Origin: Schistocephalus solidus | Lineage: Eukaryota; Platyhelminthes; Cestoda; Diphyllobothriidea; Diphyllobothriidae | Length of the DNA stretch: 64,000 nt | Reading direction: 5' to 3' | Assembly: GCA_017591395.1 (NCBI GenBank) | Contig: WEDG01000839.1 | Location: forward strand, 62,001-126,000 | Shown here: positions 1 to 13,045 of the stretch, one piece after another | Layout of the letters: the number at the start of each line of letters is the position of its first letter | Position numbering within the stretch: the first letter of the stretch is position 1 | The notes under the pieces: generated by a model | Databases searched by the model: none | The model's input: the letters and a program-made list of their open reading frames with translations, nothing else | Told to the model about the DNA's origin: nothing | Made by a program: the position numbers and the translations under genes

Positions 1-386
1 ACATTTTTTAGTGTTATATTTGAAGCCAATGGGAAAACAGCTTATTTGAAAGCCGGCATATTGACTGTCTTTAAAGGACTTGGGACACTGTCGTACCCTG
101 CCTTCTTAATTTTCTAATCGGAAACATATTTTCAAAGTTTGGTTACTTTTTCCTGCAATACAACATCTGTGGTATCTGAATATGTAAAAAGTGTGGTCGG
201 ATGTCTAACAGTTATTCTTGGCACACCAAAGGCCGAAGATTTCCTGGAAATTTGGATGCGGTTTTAACTGTTATTCATCTAAATCTCATCTAACTAATAA
301 CAGAAGACGCGTGAGTTTAACATGTTCTCAAGTTGTTTAATTAGTGAATATTAAAAAAACCGAAAAATAACATAAACCGGAGGGTT

Positions 387-842
387 TTGAAAGAACCATA
401 TCTAAAAATTTGCAATTCATACTCGATAGGTTTGTTCCAGGTGCTGTTTTCCACAATAAAATTGCAAATTCCTAGACCATACAACAGGAGGTGTTCTTTA
501 GGCAAAACCCGATCACCTCTTATGGATAAAATATGTCAAACTACAGCACCCATCACAAATAAAGGTAACTGGTTTTCCTTGAAAAAAGCGCGAAACCTTC
601 CGAGGAATCTTTTGCTAAACACCATCGTTAAGATTAGGATGAGTGACATCAGGGAAGGAAAATCACACAAAAGTATGTTTGCCTTTTGCGGTGCCAAGTC
701 TAACTCAGCTCCCGCTTCTCATTCATTGCACCTGTCAGAAGTTACACCAAGGATCGTAGAAATGGTCATTGATACGCTGACATTTGTAAGAGGATCTGAC
801 AGGAGTCCCAGTTTACGGAGGAAAATAAGGGCAATAAAGTGA
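387..842 (+). CDS. Unrecognised 151-codon frame, possibly chance
   Basis: Longest frame in the window outside the RGS gene. It opens with TTG rather than ATG and contains a Lys/Arg/Ser-rich sequence without recognisable motifs. It could be an internal exon of an unknown gene, since frames of this length are uncommon in such AT-rich DNA, but nothing else supports it. Confidence 0.15.
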   Translation: MKEPYLKICNSYSIGLFQVLFSTIKLQIPRPYNRRCSLGKTRSPLMDKICQTTAPITNKGNWFSLKKARNLPRNLLLNTIVKIRMSDIREGKSHKSMFAFCGAKSNSAPASHSLHLSEVTPRIVEMVIDTLTFVRGSDRSPSLRRKIRAIK

Positions 843-2360
843 GATTAAAGTGCACGGACGTTATCAATGTGAAGGTAACTGACTTTTATCACATGTCATT
901 TAACCATCTTATTTACCGAAAAGAAGCTAGAAACACTAGAGACGAGAACGTACGCAAGACTCGAAATGCCAGTTAAAGGTCTGAGCAGTGTGAATAGAAT
1001 TTAAACATTGAATCGCGTAAGAAATTTTAAAATATTCTTTAAATTTCTTAGAAATGAGAAGGAAAAGAGAATTAGGAGGACAGGCAACATCAAGATGCCG
1101 AAAAGATAGGACTTTTTGGGAATTATGCAAATTAATCAGCTTCGAAAGATATCCACCGTCGAAAAATATACTTCACCAATTTTTGCTTTCAACGTGGATG
1201 TCTATTTTGCGACACAATCAAGGCTTTTGCAAGATGCTGGATGCAAACAAAACATTTCCCAAAATAACCAACAAATATTCCGTAAAAACCAGTCATCGAA
1301 TGACCCAAGGTCACCAATATGAGTTGAAAGAAATTTTGGGGGTAGAAAAAAGCCTCAAAGCCCACCTTAGTATTCGGAAAAAGTATAAAGTTTGCGACTG
1401 TCAAGCCTGGCGTCTTAAGTTGAAGAAAGGAAGATGAGCACAAAGAGACGAAGCCGAGTATTGCAGGACTTCGGAAAAATTAAAAAATTATTATCAGTTT
1501 TGGCTGAAGTTGAAAAAGGGCTTTCTGATTATGGTTATCAGAGAAAATGTTTGCGGGGATGACACAACACAGGAAAGAAACATAACTTGCTGCTAGTAAG
1601 AGCGAAAGTGTTCCATGCTAAATTAACTTCTTCATTATCAGGAGAAAGGGAGGCGTTTTACGTTTCAACAAAAAGCTGCAGATGTTCAAGAAAGGCAACA
1701 TGATAAAGAGGATTTATAATCTGCTGTACAATTAGCCCATTTCGTCTAACAAGGGACTAAGGCATTAACGTACTTCATGCTGTCACGCGAGCCTTATTAG
1801 CCATAAAGCTTCTTTTTAGGGCTTAGAAACTTACGGACAAGTGGGGGAGGAACTGGAGAAAATATGTCAGATCTGACCACAACCGTTTCGTTAAAACAAC
1901 GAGAACAAAAATGTGCATTTAGAAATGCTATAGAATAGTTAAACAAGAAGATACAATAAGAAGTTCAAGAAGAATAGCGGCAATAGTATTGACGTAATTG
2001 TGAATCAGAAACATGGTCTCTTGGGAGATGATGGCCGGGGGTAATATTCCGTTCTGGATTTATTAGCAATGCCTGTGTAACTGAAAGTTATGACTACTTA
2101 TTTAGATAGAATACTATGAACAAGGCAATTTAACTCAGTCTTGTGAATGAAAAATGTCTAGGGTGGTTAATGAGTATTCAGTCAAAAGATGCACCGGTAA
2201 AAAATATTGAAGAAAATAAGGCCTTCTAAACCTAAAACGGAACATTGCTTTGAGCAAATAAAACTTCCATGAGAAGTAATAAGTTCCTTTAACGCCAATA
2301 AAACAATTTGCGATAAGAATATGTACGCAGGCAGGAATAAACAGTGAATGACGAGGCAGA
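843..2360. other. Non-coding AT-rich stretch
   Basis: Overlapping short frames at 1054-1443 on both strands have no recognisable product. No RNA gene or clear repeat was seen. Confidence 0.5.
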
Positions 2361-2460
2361 TCAGGATGACTATTTCAGGCTTGTCAGCCGATGTCAGCCA
2401 GCCGTACTCAGCTCCAACCCTGGATTACCTGAGTCTCCAGCTTAAGTTCTCCGGCCATCC
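2361..2460 (-). mobile_element. Divergent fragment of the tRNA-derived SINE family
   Basis: The stretch GACTATTTCAGGCTTGTCAGCCGATGTCAGCC...CTCCAACC parallels GACCATTTCTGGCTTATTAGCCGTCGTCAGCC...TCCAACC of the 10-kb copy, in the same orientation. The tRNA-like part is not clearly preserved. Confidence 0.5.
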
Positions 2461-2954
2461 AGCGTAAGTAAGTTAGATGGAATACCATTGATCTACAGAC
2501 GTGCTGTTCTATTGTTTATAATAGAAAAATAGCTTTGGTCGAAGGCCGTTTGCTGAGAAGTTTCCGAGACCTACTGGTCTCGTTGTGTCTTTGGACCAAA
2601 TCCAGAGCCCACACAGAAAGTCACAGAACAATAAGTAATAAGTGCAAAGAAGGAGTCATCAGAAATGACAAGGTCTGGAGTGGTGTTCTACTTAATATTT
2701 GATAAAAAGTAACACGGGACCGAAGGCCAGGACACCGAGACCCGGAAGTTGGTTCGGTCGGGTGGCGATAGACAATAAGGGATAAATGACCGTCCCAGTT
2801 TCCTTATCTTTTTCGGTGGCTCCATCTCTGCATAACACAAGATGATGTTCGACAGTCTGTTACCTGTAGAGTACCTTATGTACTTTCAAAATCAATAGGA
2901 GAACCATCGTTAAAATTGAGTGTGAATCAACAGTAGCAGAGGAGGACTATGCGA

Positions 2955-3075
2955 TCACTGGAACAAGAGTTCGATCAACCTGACGTATCGGGCTCCCACT
3001 TGCACCCATCCTCAGAACTAGTAGCGGATAAAGGTATTGGAGGCATAAGAAGTGCAGTATTAATCGAACGCAATT
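2955..3075 (-). repeat. Left arm of a diverged inverted repeat
   Basis: The reverse complement (TTAATACTGCACTTCTTATG...GTGCAAGTGG...CTCTTGTTCC) aligns with 3525-3637 on the plus strand (TAAATACTGCACTCCTTCTA...GTTCAAGTGG...CTCTTGTTCC). These are two old copies of one element in opposite orientation about 450 bp apart. The intervening DNA is GC-richer than the flanks but has no recognisable protein. Confidence 0.65.
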
Positions 3076-3524
3076 CCCACGCGAGCACATGCATATAAGA
3101 ATTGGCAGCTGTCATAAGTACACAGCATAAATGAGGAAAAATGACGCTAGCTTTCCAATTACGGCTCATGCAACAAGACTCAGCCATAGTTTTAAGGTTC
3201 ACAAGACCCCAAAGCCTCGCAAGAGGTGAAAACCATTTGAGTTGCGACCTGCTCGAGTTATGGCTGTCAGGCTGCAGTACATCAACGAGCGCATGGACCT
3301 TCCACTCCCATACCCTGTGCTAAGCCTTAGCCAGGGCAGGGACGAGCCACTGGGTTGGGCGTGGGCGACCAAAAATTTCAGCGACAGCGAGCCAAATGGC
3401 CGGGTAACGGTCATGCCAACATCCAAACGGATGATAAAATCGCGGACGCGGACAAACAAGACACCATTGCATCAATTACAACACTTAGCGGTGTTCGCAA
3501 GACTGGATGTGGTTGCTAGACAAA

Positions 3525-3637
3525 TACATCCCATAAATACTGCACTCCTTCTACGCTCTTTAGCCTTATCTGCAACTGCGTCTGTGCATGTGTTCAAGTG
3601 GCAAAACATGACATCAGACAAGTCATCCTCTTGTTCC
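3525..3637 (+). repeat. Right arm of a diverged inverted repeat
   Basis: Plus-strand partner of 2955-3075. The 139-codon frame that crosses it (3242-3661) shares INTALL and LSAT with the frame read through the left arm, because both are translations of the same repeat. It is not a supported gene. Confidence 0.65.
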
Positions 3638-3639
3638 AT

Positions 3640-6600
3640 TTCTCGGATCGCTTTCTACTAAACTGTTGCTGGGAACTCGCATATGCACTTCTTTAGACAG
3701 AAAATTGTCTGTAGGTGTTCTCTTGAGAGCAGGGGGCTCGAGTGATAAATTTATCGGAAAGAGAACCACATTTCATCAACATAAAACATCGATAAGACAA
3801 CTGATGTTTCAAATGACTTCCACCTGTACCTTTAAAGCCATCATAGTTGGTATTCCAACGAATGGATATAGTCTCAGTTATTTGTGCTAGGAGAAGCACC
3901 GGAAGATCACCAAAAAATCACATTGGCTGCCACCTGCCACCTTCAACCTTGTGAAGAGGCTTGAGTAGCATCGCAGAGTACTTTTATGTTTTTCTATTTC
4001 CTTCAAAAAGCCCCAGACGGGACAGCATATAAAAAGACCGATAAGTCAAAAAATATGTCAAGAGCACTGAAGTGCCCAGAGTAGAATGAAGAGCAAAAGC
4101 GGGTAGATCAGCTATGGAGGGTTCTATCTGAGGTCTCAGAATGCCACCAATTTCGGGAGCACTAAATAAGTAAAATCTAAAAAGTCCTTCCATGGCTGCA
4201 AGCAAAATACTGGTGCAGATTGACGTTGTCTTCCTCTTCAGTTTCGAGCCAAGGAACTTTCTAGGACAGTCATCGGTTGTGTAATTAAACGAAAACTTGA
4301 TGTGTGACGACGTTCGGTAACAGAAAAATTTATTTTAATTCTTGAAAATCTACCAGACTGCATGGTCTGCTCACCCCCAACTGCGTTGGCATCGTTCCTT
4401 TGTACTGTGTACCTGCTGTAGCTGCAATCGCCCTATTAGCCTAACTCATGCCCCTCCTTCATCAGCATCTCATCTTTAAATGTTGACTTTTGGTTTTCAT
4501 AAGTTCTTCATTCTGTTGCTGATTGATTGTGGGCAACATCTCAGATGTAATAATGACCTTCCTCAAGCCTGCAGGGTCCCACATAAAGCTCCGCCTTCTA
4601 AGATAAGGAGGAGCGATCGAACAGAAGGGTGGCGGTGATAAACTGCATACCTAATCCTACCGCAAGTATCTGCTCCTTCTGTGTCCGACAAACAGGCAGC
4701 GAAAAATCTTGTCTTTGACATGCGACAAGTCAACTGACTATCCAGAGCGAATGAAGCGATGTTTACGTGAGTCAACGCATGCCTCGTTTCCCACTTTTGC
4801 CTGCACTTATCGACTGTGTTATCCCCATGAACGGAATATTGCCTAGAATTTTACTTCGCCGATGCAATTGCGCAGCTTCAAACATCAGATTTCACGAGCA
4901 CCTCCCTCGCGCATTAAGCGGTAAGTACTGCCATACAAATCCTACTGTTCTCACATTATCCTGAGAACCTTTTGCGCTTTTGTCAGACAGGGTTTCCTCA
5001 CCAAATTCGTGCTTATGACAAAATTGTGCATTTGAATAAAAAATATTTACTCACTCAGGTGCAGTACTCATATTCAGTCAAAATAATTCTGTAGAGAGGT
5101 TGTGCCGTAAACAAATATTTTTAGATGATAGATGGTAAGCAAAATTTTGACATTGTTTGAAATGGCAAATATTGTTCTTACAACGAAATTTGAGAGTCAG
5201 TTACATAGAAGTACTTTCAAAGTATCTGTCCTAGCAATATATGTTCAAGAGTGTTAATTGAAGTACTGCTGTATGGTAGGGGATTTGTTTCGAAAATTTT
5301 AGTTATTGCCACAATGAGCGTAATTTACCTAAAAAACGCAAAAACAGGGATGAGCAGTTTAAAACTCGTTTACATTTCAGACAAAGAAATAGCCTTTTTA
5401 ATATTCACAATCTGCCAAGCCAATTGACTTGCTGCCTTGTCAACACAAACATGTTCAGTTTTTGTGATCTTCAAATACGGAACAGCATGTTTAGTGTATA
5501 TTTTTGTAATTAACGGAAAATCACATATGAGACTCAGCGTTAGAACTGCATTGTCGATTGCCTCAAATGAGATGGAACTAGTAAATACTTCATACCGAAA
5601 CGGACAAAGGATGATTGTTTTATGCCTAATTACAGGGAGAACAGACATTCACACAGAAATCATTTAGATAATGAGTATTTCTGCAATATTAATAGTCTTA
5701 AATGCCTGCCATTGTAAATGCTAAAAGTTTTTGCCAAAACCATCTGCTTCCTGATGGCTTAGAGGTTTCCTAGCTAATCTTCACATACTAAGACTGCTCG
5801 ATCACAACTTACCTGCAATATGAGTAATACCATGACGTTCGATAACTAATTTTGCAGTCATTATCCAGTAATGACTGAACTATTAAACTTCATTCTTTTA
5901 TCATTGATTATACAATTAAATAATTGATTTCAAAAGATTTGAACCGAAATACTAAAACGTGGTTTCCAATAGGATGGAGAATCGTGTTGGGTTTTTAATA
6001 GAGCTGAACATACAGCATTATTCAAAGATATTTCAGACATGCCAGGATATTGGCACTCTAATTTAATTTCTTTTAATTATCCAAAAAAATGCATTCGTCA
6101 AAAATGAGTTCTCAAGTGAAGTGCGTTCTTTCTTTTGATTTATAATGCTTCTATAAATTTAAATATAGTTCATGGAAACCATGCAAAAAATACTCCATTC
6201 GTACTTATGTTGGAGCATAGTACGATTTTTCAAACACCAATTTCAAAAAAAGGGTATCTTCTGGTTTCAAAATCTTTTACTCATGAGATTATATAAAACC
6301 GTAAAATTCTCGTCCAAGGAACATTTTTTTCCTTCCGATTAGGAACGACATCGTCCATATCTATTTTTAAATTGTTTGGGTGTCTTCTTAATGGTATAGA
6401 GGAACCTATGATTTTTCTTACACAGAAGGTAAAATCGTGTAGAGTGAAAAAAATCCATCCAAATGGAATTGCAGACCGGGCTCAAATTATCCGGGAATTG
6501 ACTATTCCGCAAAAACCTAAATATAATTAGCGTTCGAATTTATTTTTTAACAACCAATTATAAGTGAGAATCTCTTTATGCGTCTTTTCTGCAAAATATA

Positions 6601-9600
6601 TTTACACTAATCACAGCAACGACCATTAACAGAAGAACTTCATGCTACATAACGAGTTCGGTTTTTTCGGGTGGCCGAAAAGGAGTGTCGGAAATATAAT
6701 AGTTTAATGTTACAAGATAATAAATATATCATAACCCTCTAGAATCAATCCTTCGTAATGGAAAACCACTTATGGAATTGCGGTTAAACTTTCATGAGAT
6801 TGATCGTGGAAATTCTGCGATAATCGCCCTACCTTTATATGCATAGGTGGTTTTTTAAACAGAAAACATAACTCAGATTAAAAACGAGAGATTTTCGCCT
6901 GACAGCTGCTGATTCATCAGAGTGTGTGGACGACAACCGATTTTTTTTTGAAAAATAATGGTTGTTCTACAAACCCCTTTCGCTATCATTACCAGTGCTA
7001 ATGCGTAGGCAGAACGCAGTGGGCATACTTCACCAGCGTACATATTTTAAGTACATTTGCACTATCTATTAATTTTCCTACATTGTAGGTAAATAGGAAT
7101 GGAAAGAATGTATCAGTAGAGTTAGTACATATTAACAGCCCCTCTTCAAGCGCCTACGGCGCTTATTGAATAAAAGCATGTAGTTGGATTTTGGCCGCCG
7201 AAATGCCAGGAGTGGTCGTTTAGGTGCGTGCAATGCGCCTACGTCAGTAAACCTGTACGATGGGAACAAGAAAAAATGCAAAGGTTGGATTATATTACAC
7301 AGAACCAATTGTTGTTTGCAAAATTAAAAGGGTAATTCAAGCCATTCGGTGCATTTTTATAGATTTAAAAATATAAAGATCAGAAAATAAACCACAAAAT
7401 AGACTCAAATCGCCATGAAACAAATGTGGCGTATAAATGCCAACGAAGTCATGCCGAGATTGAAAAAATCTAGTGTATCGTAAATAGGATTTGATATCTT
7501 TCGTTTGCAGACCCCCAGATAATGGTTATGATAAAAAATAGCAAAATATGGATAGGTTAGGAATATGAAGGCATCAGAAAATCAAAGAGCCTCTGATATG
7601 ATTTCAAATAAACAATAGTAGGCAAATAATCATGCATTAAACCTTCCAATATTGTCGGACTGAGCCAGAAAGAGAAAGAGTCCAGGCTAAATATGAAATT
7701 TTAAAATAGTTCTCATTTACTGAAAGTATATCCATTTCAGGAAAATTTGAGATTTCACTTGAGCTGGCAATAATGAATAAAATCGTTGTCAAAATATAAC
7801 ATATCGGCTTGAAAAGAAGGTAAACTGTTCGTAGGTACTGTATGTGCCATACGTTACGTGGTAATTGTGTTTATACGCAACTGCCCGTCAGAATACGGTT
7901 TGCCTGGTTAAATAAGATAGCGTATTTCTTAAATTTGAGACATAAAGTTTGGAAAAATATAGCTTAGTATCGTGTTCCAAAGAAAGCTGATTTTTAATTT
8001 TTTGAAGTATTTTAAATTTTATTGCCTAAAAAATGTTTGTATCTATAAATGATTTTCAGATTTTAAGAAATTTTCAATCAAAAGCGCTTACAGGCAACCA
8101 AGGTGGCAAGGTAGTAATAATGTGTTGGCTTTTCACAAAGTTGCTGATGCTAACGCAGCAGCACAATCATTCAGAACGCTTATAACCTCGACTTTTTGAT
8201 TCAAAAATCATATTTACCCGTTTTCTTGATTCTTACGTTAGGAATTTAGAACGCAGGATGATTCGAAAAAGGAAAGACACAAAGCATATAATCACGAGTA
8301 TTTGTTGAGAATTTTCTGACTATATACCTCCATTACGACTGCAGAACTTGGTAAACATTTTAATCTTAGTAATTGAAATGCATAATGCGAATTAAGAAGG
8401 ATCAGAAATGCGCCACTATCGAGACAGCTGAATTTTCTAGATTGGTCAAATTAGCCCCTCCCTCAAAGGCCTATTCTTTTTTGGGTATTTTTTACTTACA
8501 ATAGGTCTCCATTTAATTTAGTAGTTGGATTGTTAAGGATGATCATCGTTGGAGCGTTTACTCTAACGGCAGGCAATGGCCAAGAGTAAACCCCTATCAT
8601 AAAGGGTTTCTTTAAGTTTATGCTAAGATATTCCAAAGTTAAAGCACCATAACTTGTTGTCAACCAAGCGTGCAATTCACCACTGAATTTAACTTGCTCC
8701 AGATAAGAATCCACTATCCTTAGCGCAAAGAAAAAGAGTTATAAGTCGACCCGATAAATCCCACCTCAATAAAACATTTATCACAAACATGTTAAAAGAA
8801 CTCGAATGCTCCATTAATTAATCCGTTATTGCTCACGAAATCCTTTTGGTTGACTAAGATTCGAATTAAGAGAAGATTTGGAAACGTTTCGGTTTCTGCT
8901 TTCTCTCTAAACTTAGGAAATTTTACAAACGTGGCATCACCTAATCACTTTAAAATAAACAAATTTAAGGAAAAAACTGAAAGCTGAAACGAACTTAAGT
9001 TGCAATCTAATTTAAAACTTCCTGTATCTGCTCGTTCTAAAACTTATACTTGCTGAAATTAACTTCCACTTTTTTGGTTCATAATAATCCCCAATTTAAA
9101 AAGTTTTGAAACGAGGCCTTGTGTGCGCTAAATCTTTACTAAAATCTAATCCTACGAAGACAGTCCGTTTTTCTGCTTTAGAGGAAGCATTTCCTATAAG
9201 ATTAACAGCGCTTGGATGCCACTTAGCCAACTGCCAGTAACTTAAACTACGAATTTCTGATGAAGCGTCGAAAAATACTCTAGTACGTTGCCGCATATTA
9301 ATGAGCAAATCTCGAAAAAGACGCAGAATTTCTGGTTTATTTTGAATGCAGTCGCTACCAGCTGTTTCTTTGCCAATATTTTATAGGCACTAAAGTGCAC
9401 ACCAAGAAGACTATGGAGAGAAATTTCCAGTTTATACGGTAAGTCATTCTATTGAACCTCTAGTGAGTACAATTAAACTTAAAGATTTACCTTTGTTTGA
9501 CAGAGAAAATTGCGGTAATTATGCAGCCATTTCACCCTGTTTTGGGACAACTCGTTTACCGAGAACAGCACAGTCCCCTAAAAATTGAGGGCCACGAGCA

Positions 9601-9985
9601 AATAGTACAAAGAAATTGGTAAGAGGATAAAACTTAACAAGGTCACCGAAATTTGTACAAAAAGAATAACTGGTTTAATGTTAAGATCTACAAATCCTGC
9701 CATCCTGTCTGTTCTACGCATCATTACATATTGATGTACTCTCAATATAAGTAGCAACTGGAAAAACTTTGTTAAATCCTATAGTAGCAGAACCACACCA
9801 AAAATTCTAACTCCCCAGATTTCAACCAATGCATATCAAACGCTGGTAATACTTGATAAACGCTTACCGATTGCTAACGGAATCCTTTTGTCCCGTTCTA
9901 CATTGGGACTCAATATGGAGCCTCGCCAGTAACGGGACAGCCGCTAGTAATAATCAAACATGCAGATGAATATTGTTGGAAAAGT
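3640..9985. other. Non-coding stretch
   Basis: The first 1.3 kb (3640-4970) is GC-richer with several short frames on both strands, probably old repeat DNA that I cannot assign. From 5 kb on it is AT-rich and I see nothing specific. Confidence 0.5.
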
Positions 9986-10130
9986 CAAGGGAGAATAAAA
10001 TGACCATTTCTGGCTTATTAGCCGTCGTCAGCCAGTTATATCCAACCATAGGTTTTGCATTTCCGGATGCTCGAACCCAAGACCTGTCAATCAGAAGTCC
10101 AACGCTTTAACCATCGAGCAGCTAATTGGA
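9986..10130 (-). mobile_element. tRNA-derived SINE copy
   Basis: On the minus strand the 5' end looks like a tRNA: an A-box-like AGCTGCTCGATGGTTAAAG (10105-10124) and a B-box-like GGGTTCGAGCATCC (10065-10078), followed by the unrelated tail GGTTGGATATAACTGGCTGA...GCCAGAAATGGTCATT. The same tail occurs in the copies near 61.8 and 62.1 kb, which defines a family. It is a retroposed element and not a functional tRNA gene, since the cloverleaf does not close. Confidence 0.75.
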
Positions 10131-10704
10131 CACGATAATGACCCATTTGAGAAACACAAGTTGTTATAAATGAGGCACACTATTTCAGTGTGAATTATGC
10201 AAACTAGTGATAGTTTTTATTAACTGTAAATATGGTTCCCAGTATCATTCAACAAGGTGCTCCTTGAGTTCAAATATTTCACTTAAGCATCGTCTCCTTC
10301 CTCCTTCCGTTTTTAATTTACCTTAGAAATTAAAGTGATATAAAGACATGCAGTTTATTGGTTTTGGGTTCTGGACTCCGAAAGATACAACATAAGACTG
10401 GGCTTCAGAATTGAGATTGTCTGTACTTTTGGAAACGTCAAGTGTTCACAAACGCTGTTAACAACGAATCTGTCATTTACAAATTTAATCCTCACATACA
10501 TTAACAAATATTCGATTTTTGGAGGAGTCCTTTTATATGGAAGCTTACCGGAAGGCAAATTGTAGCGGTTTGAATTTTCGAAGACTTATTTGAATTCATC
10601 AGGGCAGCAGCAACTGGGCAAGACTCGTTACTCAGTGACAGAGCATTGAACTTCGCGCTCGATAGTTCCAGCTTGACTCTAACGTCCTCCGAATTAGGGG
10701 CAAT

Positions 10705-10770
10705 AGATCACAGTGGCTGATTATCCAGAAATGGGCATCTCCATCTTCATTGACATGCCTTTTCTGAAGT
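10705..10770 (+). repeat. Short dispersed repeat, copy 1
   Basis: GTGGCTGATTATCCAGAAATGGGCATCTCCATCTTCATTGACATG resembles 48825-48885 (GATGGCAAACAATTCAGAAATGGGCATCC...TTTTTCATTG) and 50865-50915 (GACGGTTAATAATTCAGCAATGG...AGTCTCCATTGTC). The resemblance is short and could be partly chance. Confidence 0.4.
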
Positions 10771-11070
10771 CACTGCTGGTTATCATGCGAGTGCATGTGA
10801 GCGCTGTACAAACTGCCTGTTGTGAAATATTATCACGTAAAACCTAGCCGGAGTGGAATATCTGGAGCTGTGTCATTAAGCTTTTTACGCAAGCAGGGGT
10901 TTAATGTGGCCATGTGTGTGGCAGTTCTCCTCACAGCTTTAACCCATTATTGTGGTAGCCAGCATGCTTACATATCTCTCCGTATAGCTGAAACTGCACT
11001 GACAATTTAGACTTCTATTGAAATACCCATGACAGCGGCCTTGCTTCAGTTTGAGTTGTGTAATGATCAG

Positions 11071-11243
11071 GTAATAATAGTAGTAGTAATAATAGTAATA
11101 ATAGTAATACTAGTAATAATAATAGTAATAATAATAAAATAATAATAATCATAGTAATAATAATAATAGTAATAATAATAGTTATAATAATAATAGTTAT
11201 AAAAGTAATAATAATAGTAATAATAGAAGTAATAATAATAGTA
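11071..11243. repeat. TAA/TAG-rich microsatellite
   Basis: Imperfect array of TAA with interspersed TAG and TTA triplets, running from GTAATAATAGTAG to TAATAATAGTAG, about 170 bp long. Confidence 0.95.
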
Positions 11244-11307
11244 GCCGCTCGAAAATTACTAGGGACTTTTCAGACTGTAAAGCAGGAGTAGACGCAATTG
11301 CTGGGAC

Positions 11308-11364
11308 GAGAACTTTATTCGAGTGACGTTTCGGATTTAAGCTTGAACCCATATTCAGAGAGAG
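11308..11364 (+). repeat. Retroelement-end-like motif, copy 1
   Basis: ACTTTATTCGAGTGACGTTTCGG followed by GCTTGAACCCATATTCAGAG. The arrangement recurs at 57.92 and 61.23 kb. Similar sequences are typical of termini of Penelope-like or related retroelements (from memory, not searched). Confidence 0.5.
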
Positions 11365-12990
11365 CATCTAATACATCTCAGTATATGAGCAACCTCTACG
11401 CACATACTTGCTGAATAAGGCTACGTTGTTCCGCAAACACTACTCTTTTATGGCAGAGTAAATCATAGTTTCACCAGGTTTACGGTTGAATTTCTCTCTT
11501 TATATGCAGGTATGCGTAATCTTAAAAATGTCAAAGTAAATTGTTCTATTCGAAAACGGTCATTTAGCTGCTCATTCTCCGCGAGTGTTAAATAAGGTCA
11601 TAATTATTTTAACGAGGGTTTAAATGCAGTTCCACAGGTGAGAAAATTAATGTTTTTCATGGCATTTTAGGATCTGAATTCTGCTAGTTGCCATCCTGCA
11701 CGACCTCTTCTCGAATGTTTGGTGTTTGCTTAATACTCTCACCTACGAGGACAATCGGTAGTCTTTTTCTGCCGAGGTCCTGGTAGTAGTACAAGATCTA
11801 CACATATTTTTTCATTTTCTTGCAATTATTATTCCGTTTGTTACATCCTGCATACTTTTTAGGCGACAGGCATGTGATTATAATGGAACTGTAAATACAT
11901 ACATCCCTTGGCTATTTCAAATATTCCACAAACACGCTTTTCCATTACGTGTAATCAGCTCCGTAAAATAGTAATGGCCAAGAATAGGGTTATGTAAATG
12001 ATCGTGTTTAGGTACCCCTCAAACCTGCCCCTCATCCTTTCAAATTTTTTATTCTTTTCGGTCAATTGTTTAAGAGCACGTTAAGGTATAAGTGAGAAAG
12101 AGCGTTTAGCTACGATGATTTCTTATGTTATATTAAAATTTGGCCGATGTAATCCCTGCAACATGGAGGCTGATTTTGAGTTCGGACAACTATTTGAAAA
12201 ACGTCAGAAAAAAGTGGCGCAGAGAGTTTTGCAAATGGCGCATCCCACTGCAGTTTACGTTCATAGGCTTTACAGCCGATTTTAATAAAATTTGACTTAT
12301 CGTGTAAAGTGTTTACTTTTTTATGAGTCCCTGTCCGACTTCCTGCATCGCTTCACGAAGTTTGCGCCTGAATTCCTACAACAAGAAAAAATTGGAGGGG
12401 AAGATAACTACAAATAATTCTTGCCGATTAGTATGCTGATGCGTTTGCTGGTAAGGTGAGATTTGAAAGCTTTTCCTTGAAACTATCGTCAGAAAATGAC
12501 TTTCTTGGCCTCAGAACTCCATAACCCGGTAACTAAGCATTAAAAGTTCAACATTTTAACGACGTTATCTGTAACGGGGCTTTAAAACTGTCAAGAAGTC
12601 TTATCCTCCGCAAAGTGCAAATGGCATCCATAGAGTTAAAAAAACTGTTCAGGAATGGAGAGGAATTTGTAAGAATGCAGTGCTGCAATGCTTCACGTGG
12701 GGCGACGGCCATTTTGCTTGCCTAATCGCCAAATATAATCCGGATTTCCCGTCATGTTAAAAAGAAATTTCAGCTTCACCCACAATGTGATGTAGTCAAT
12801 ACTCGGGAAATCATGACACGATAAACACTGAATAGTTTATGACTGACTCACCCTATGTCAAGAACTGACCATCCTGCAGACCAAGTGTTTGAAGCTGAAT
12901 CCAAGTATACCGGGACAGACTAAATTAACTAACTTTATTCACATATGATGTAGAATATTAAATGGATATTGTAGGCAAAAAAGGACGTAA

Positions 12991-13045
12991 GCAAAGGTGG
13001 GAAGGCCCAGATGTTGGCTAACACCAAGAGGGGCTAGTTTTCCTC
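12991..13045 (+). repeat. Short shared block, copy 1
   Basis: GAAGGCCCAGATGTTGGCTAACACCAAGAGGGGCTAGTTTTC recurs almost unchanged at 17409-17465. Both are embedded in unrelated AT-rich DNA, as expected for ends of old dispersed elements. Confidence 0.8.

Noticed and set aside
3242..3661. 139-codon plus-strand frame near 3.4 kb as a gene
   Set aside because: It crosses one arm of an inverted repeat, and its apparent similarity to a minus-strand frame at 3.0 kb comes from the repeat itself. There is no recognisable domain.
9250..9285. Hammerhead ribozyme core (CTGATGA...GAAA on the plus strand)
   Set aside because: Only six bases separate the two conserved words, too few for stem II, and no stem I or III pairing is visible.
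10060..10130. A functional tRNA gene on the minus strand
   Set aside because: A- and B-box-like words are present, but the acceptor and anticodon stems do not pair and the sequence continues into a repeated tail, so it is a SINE.
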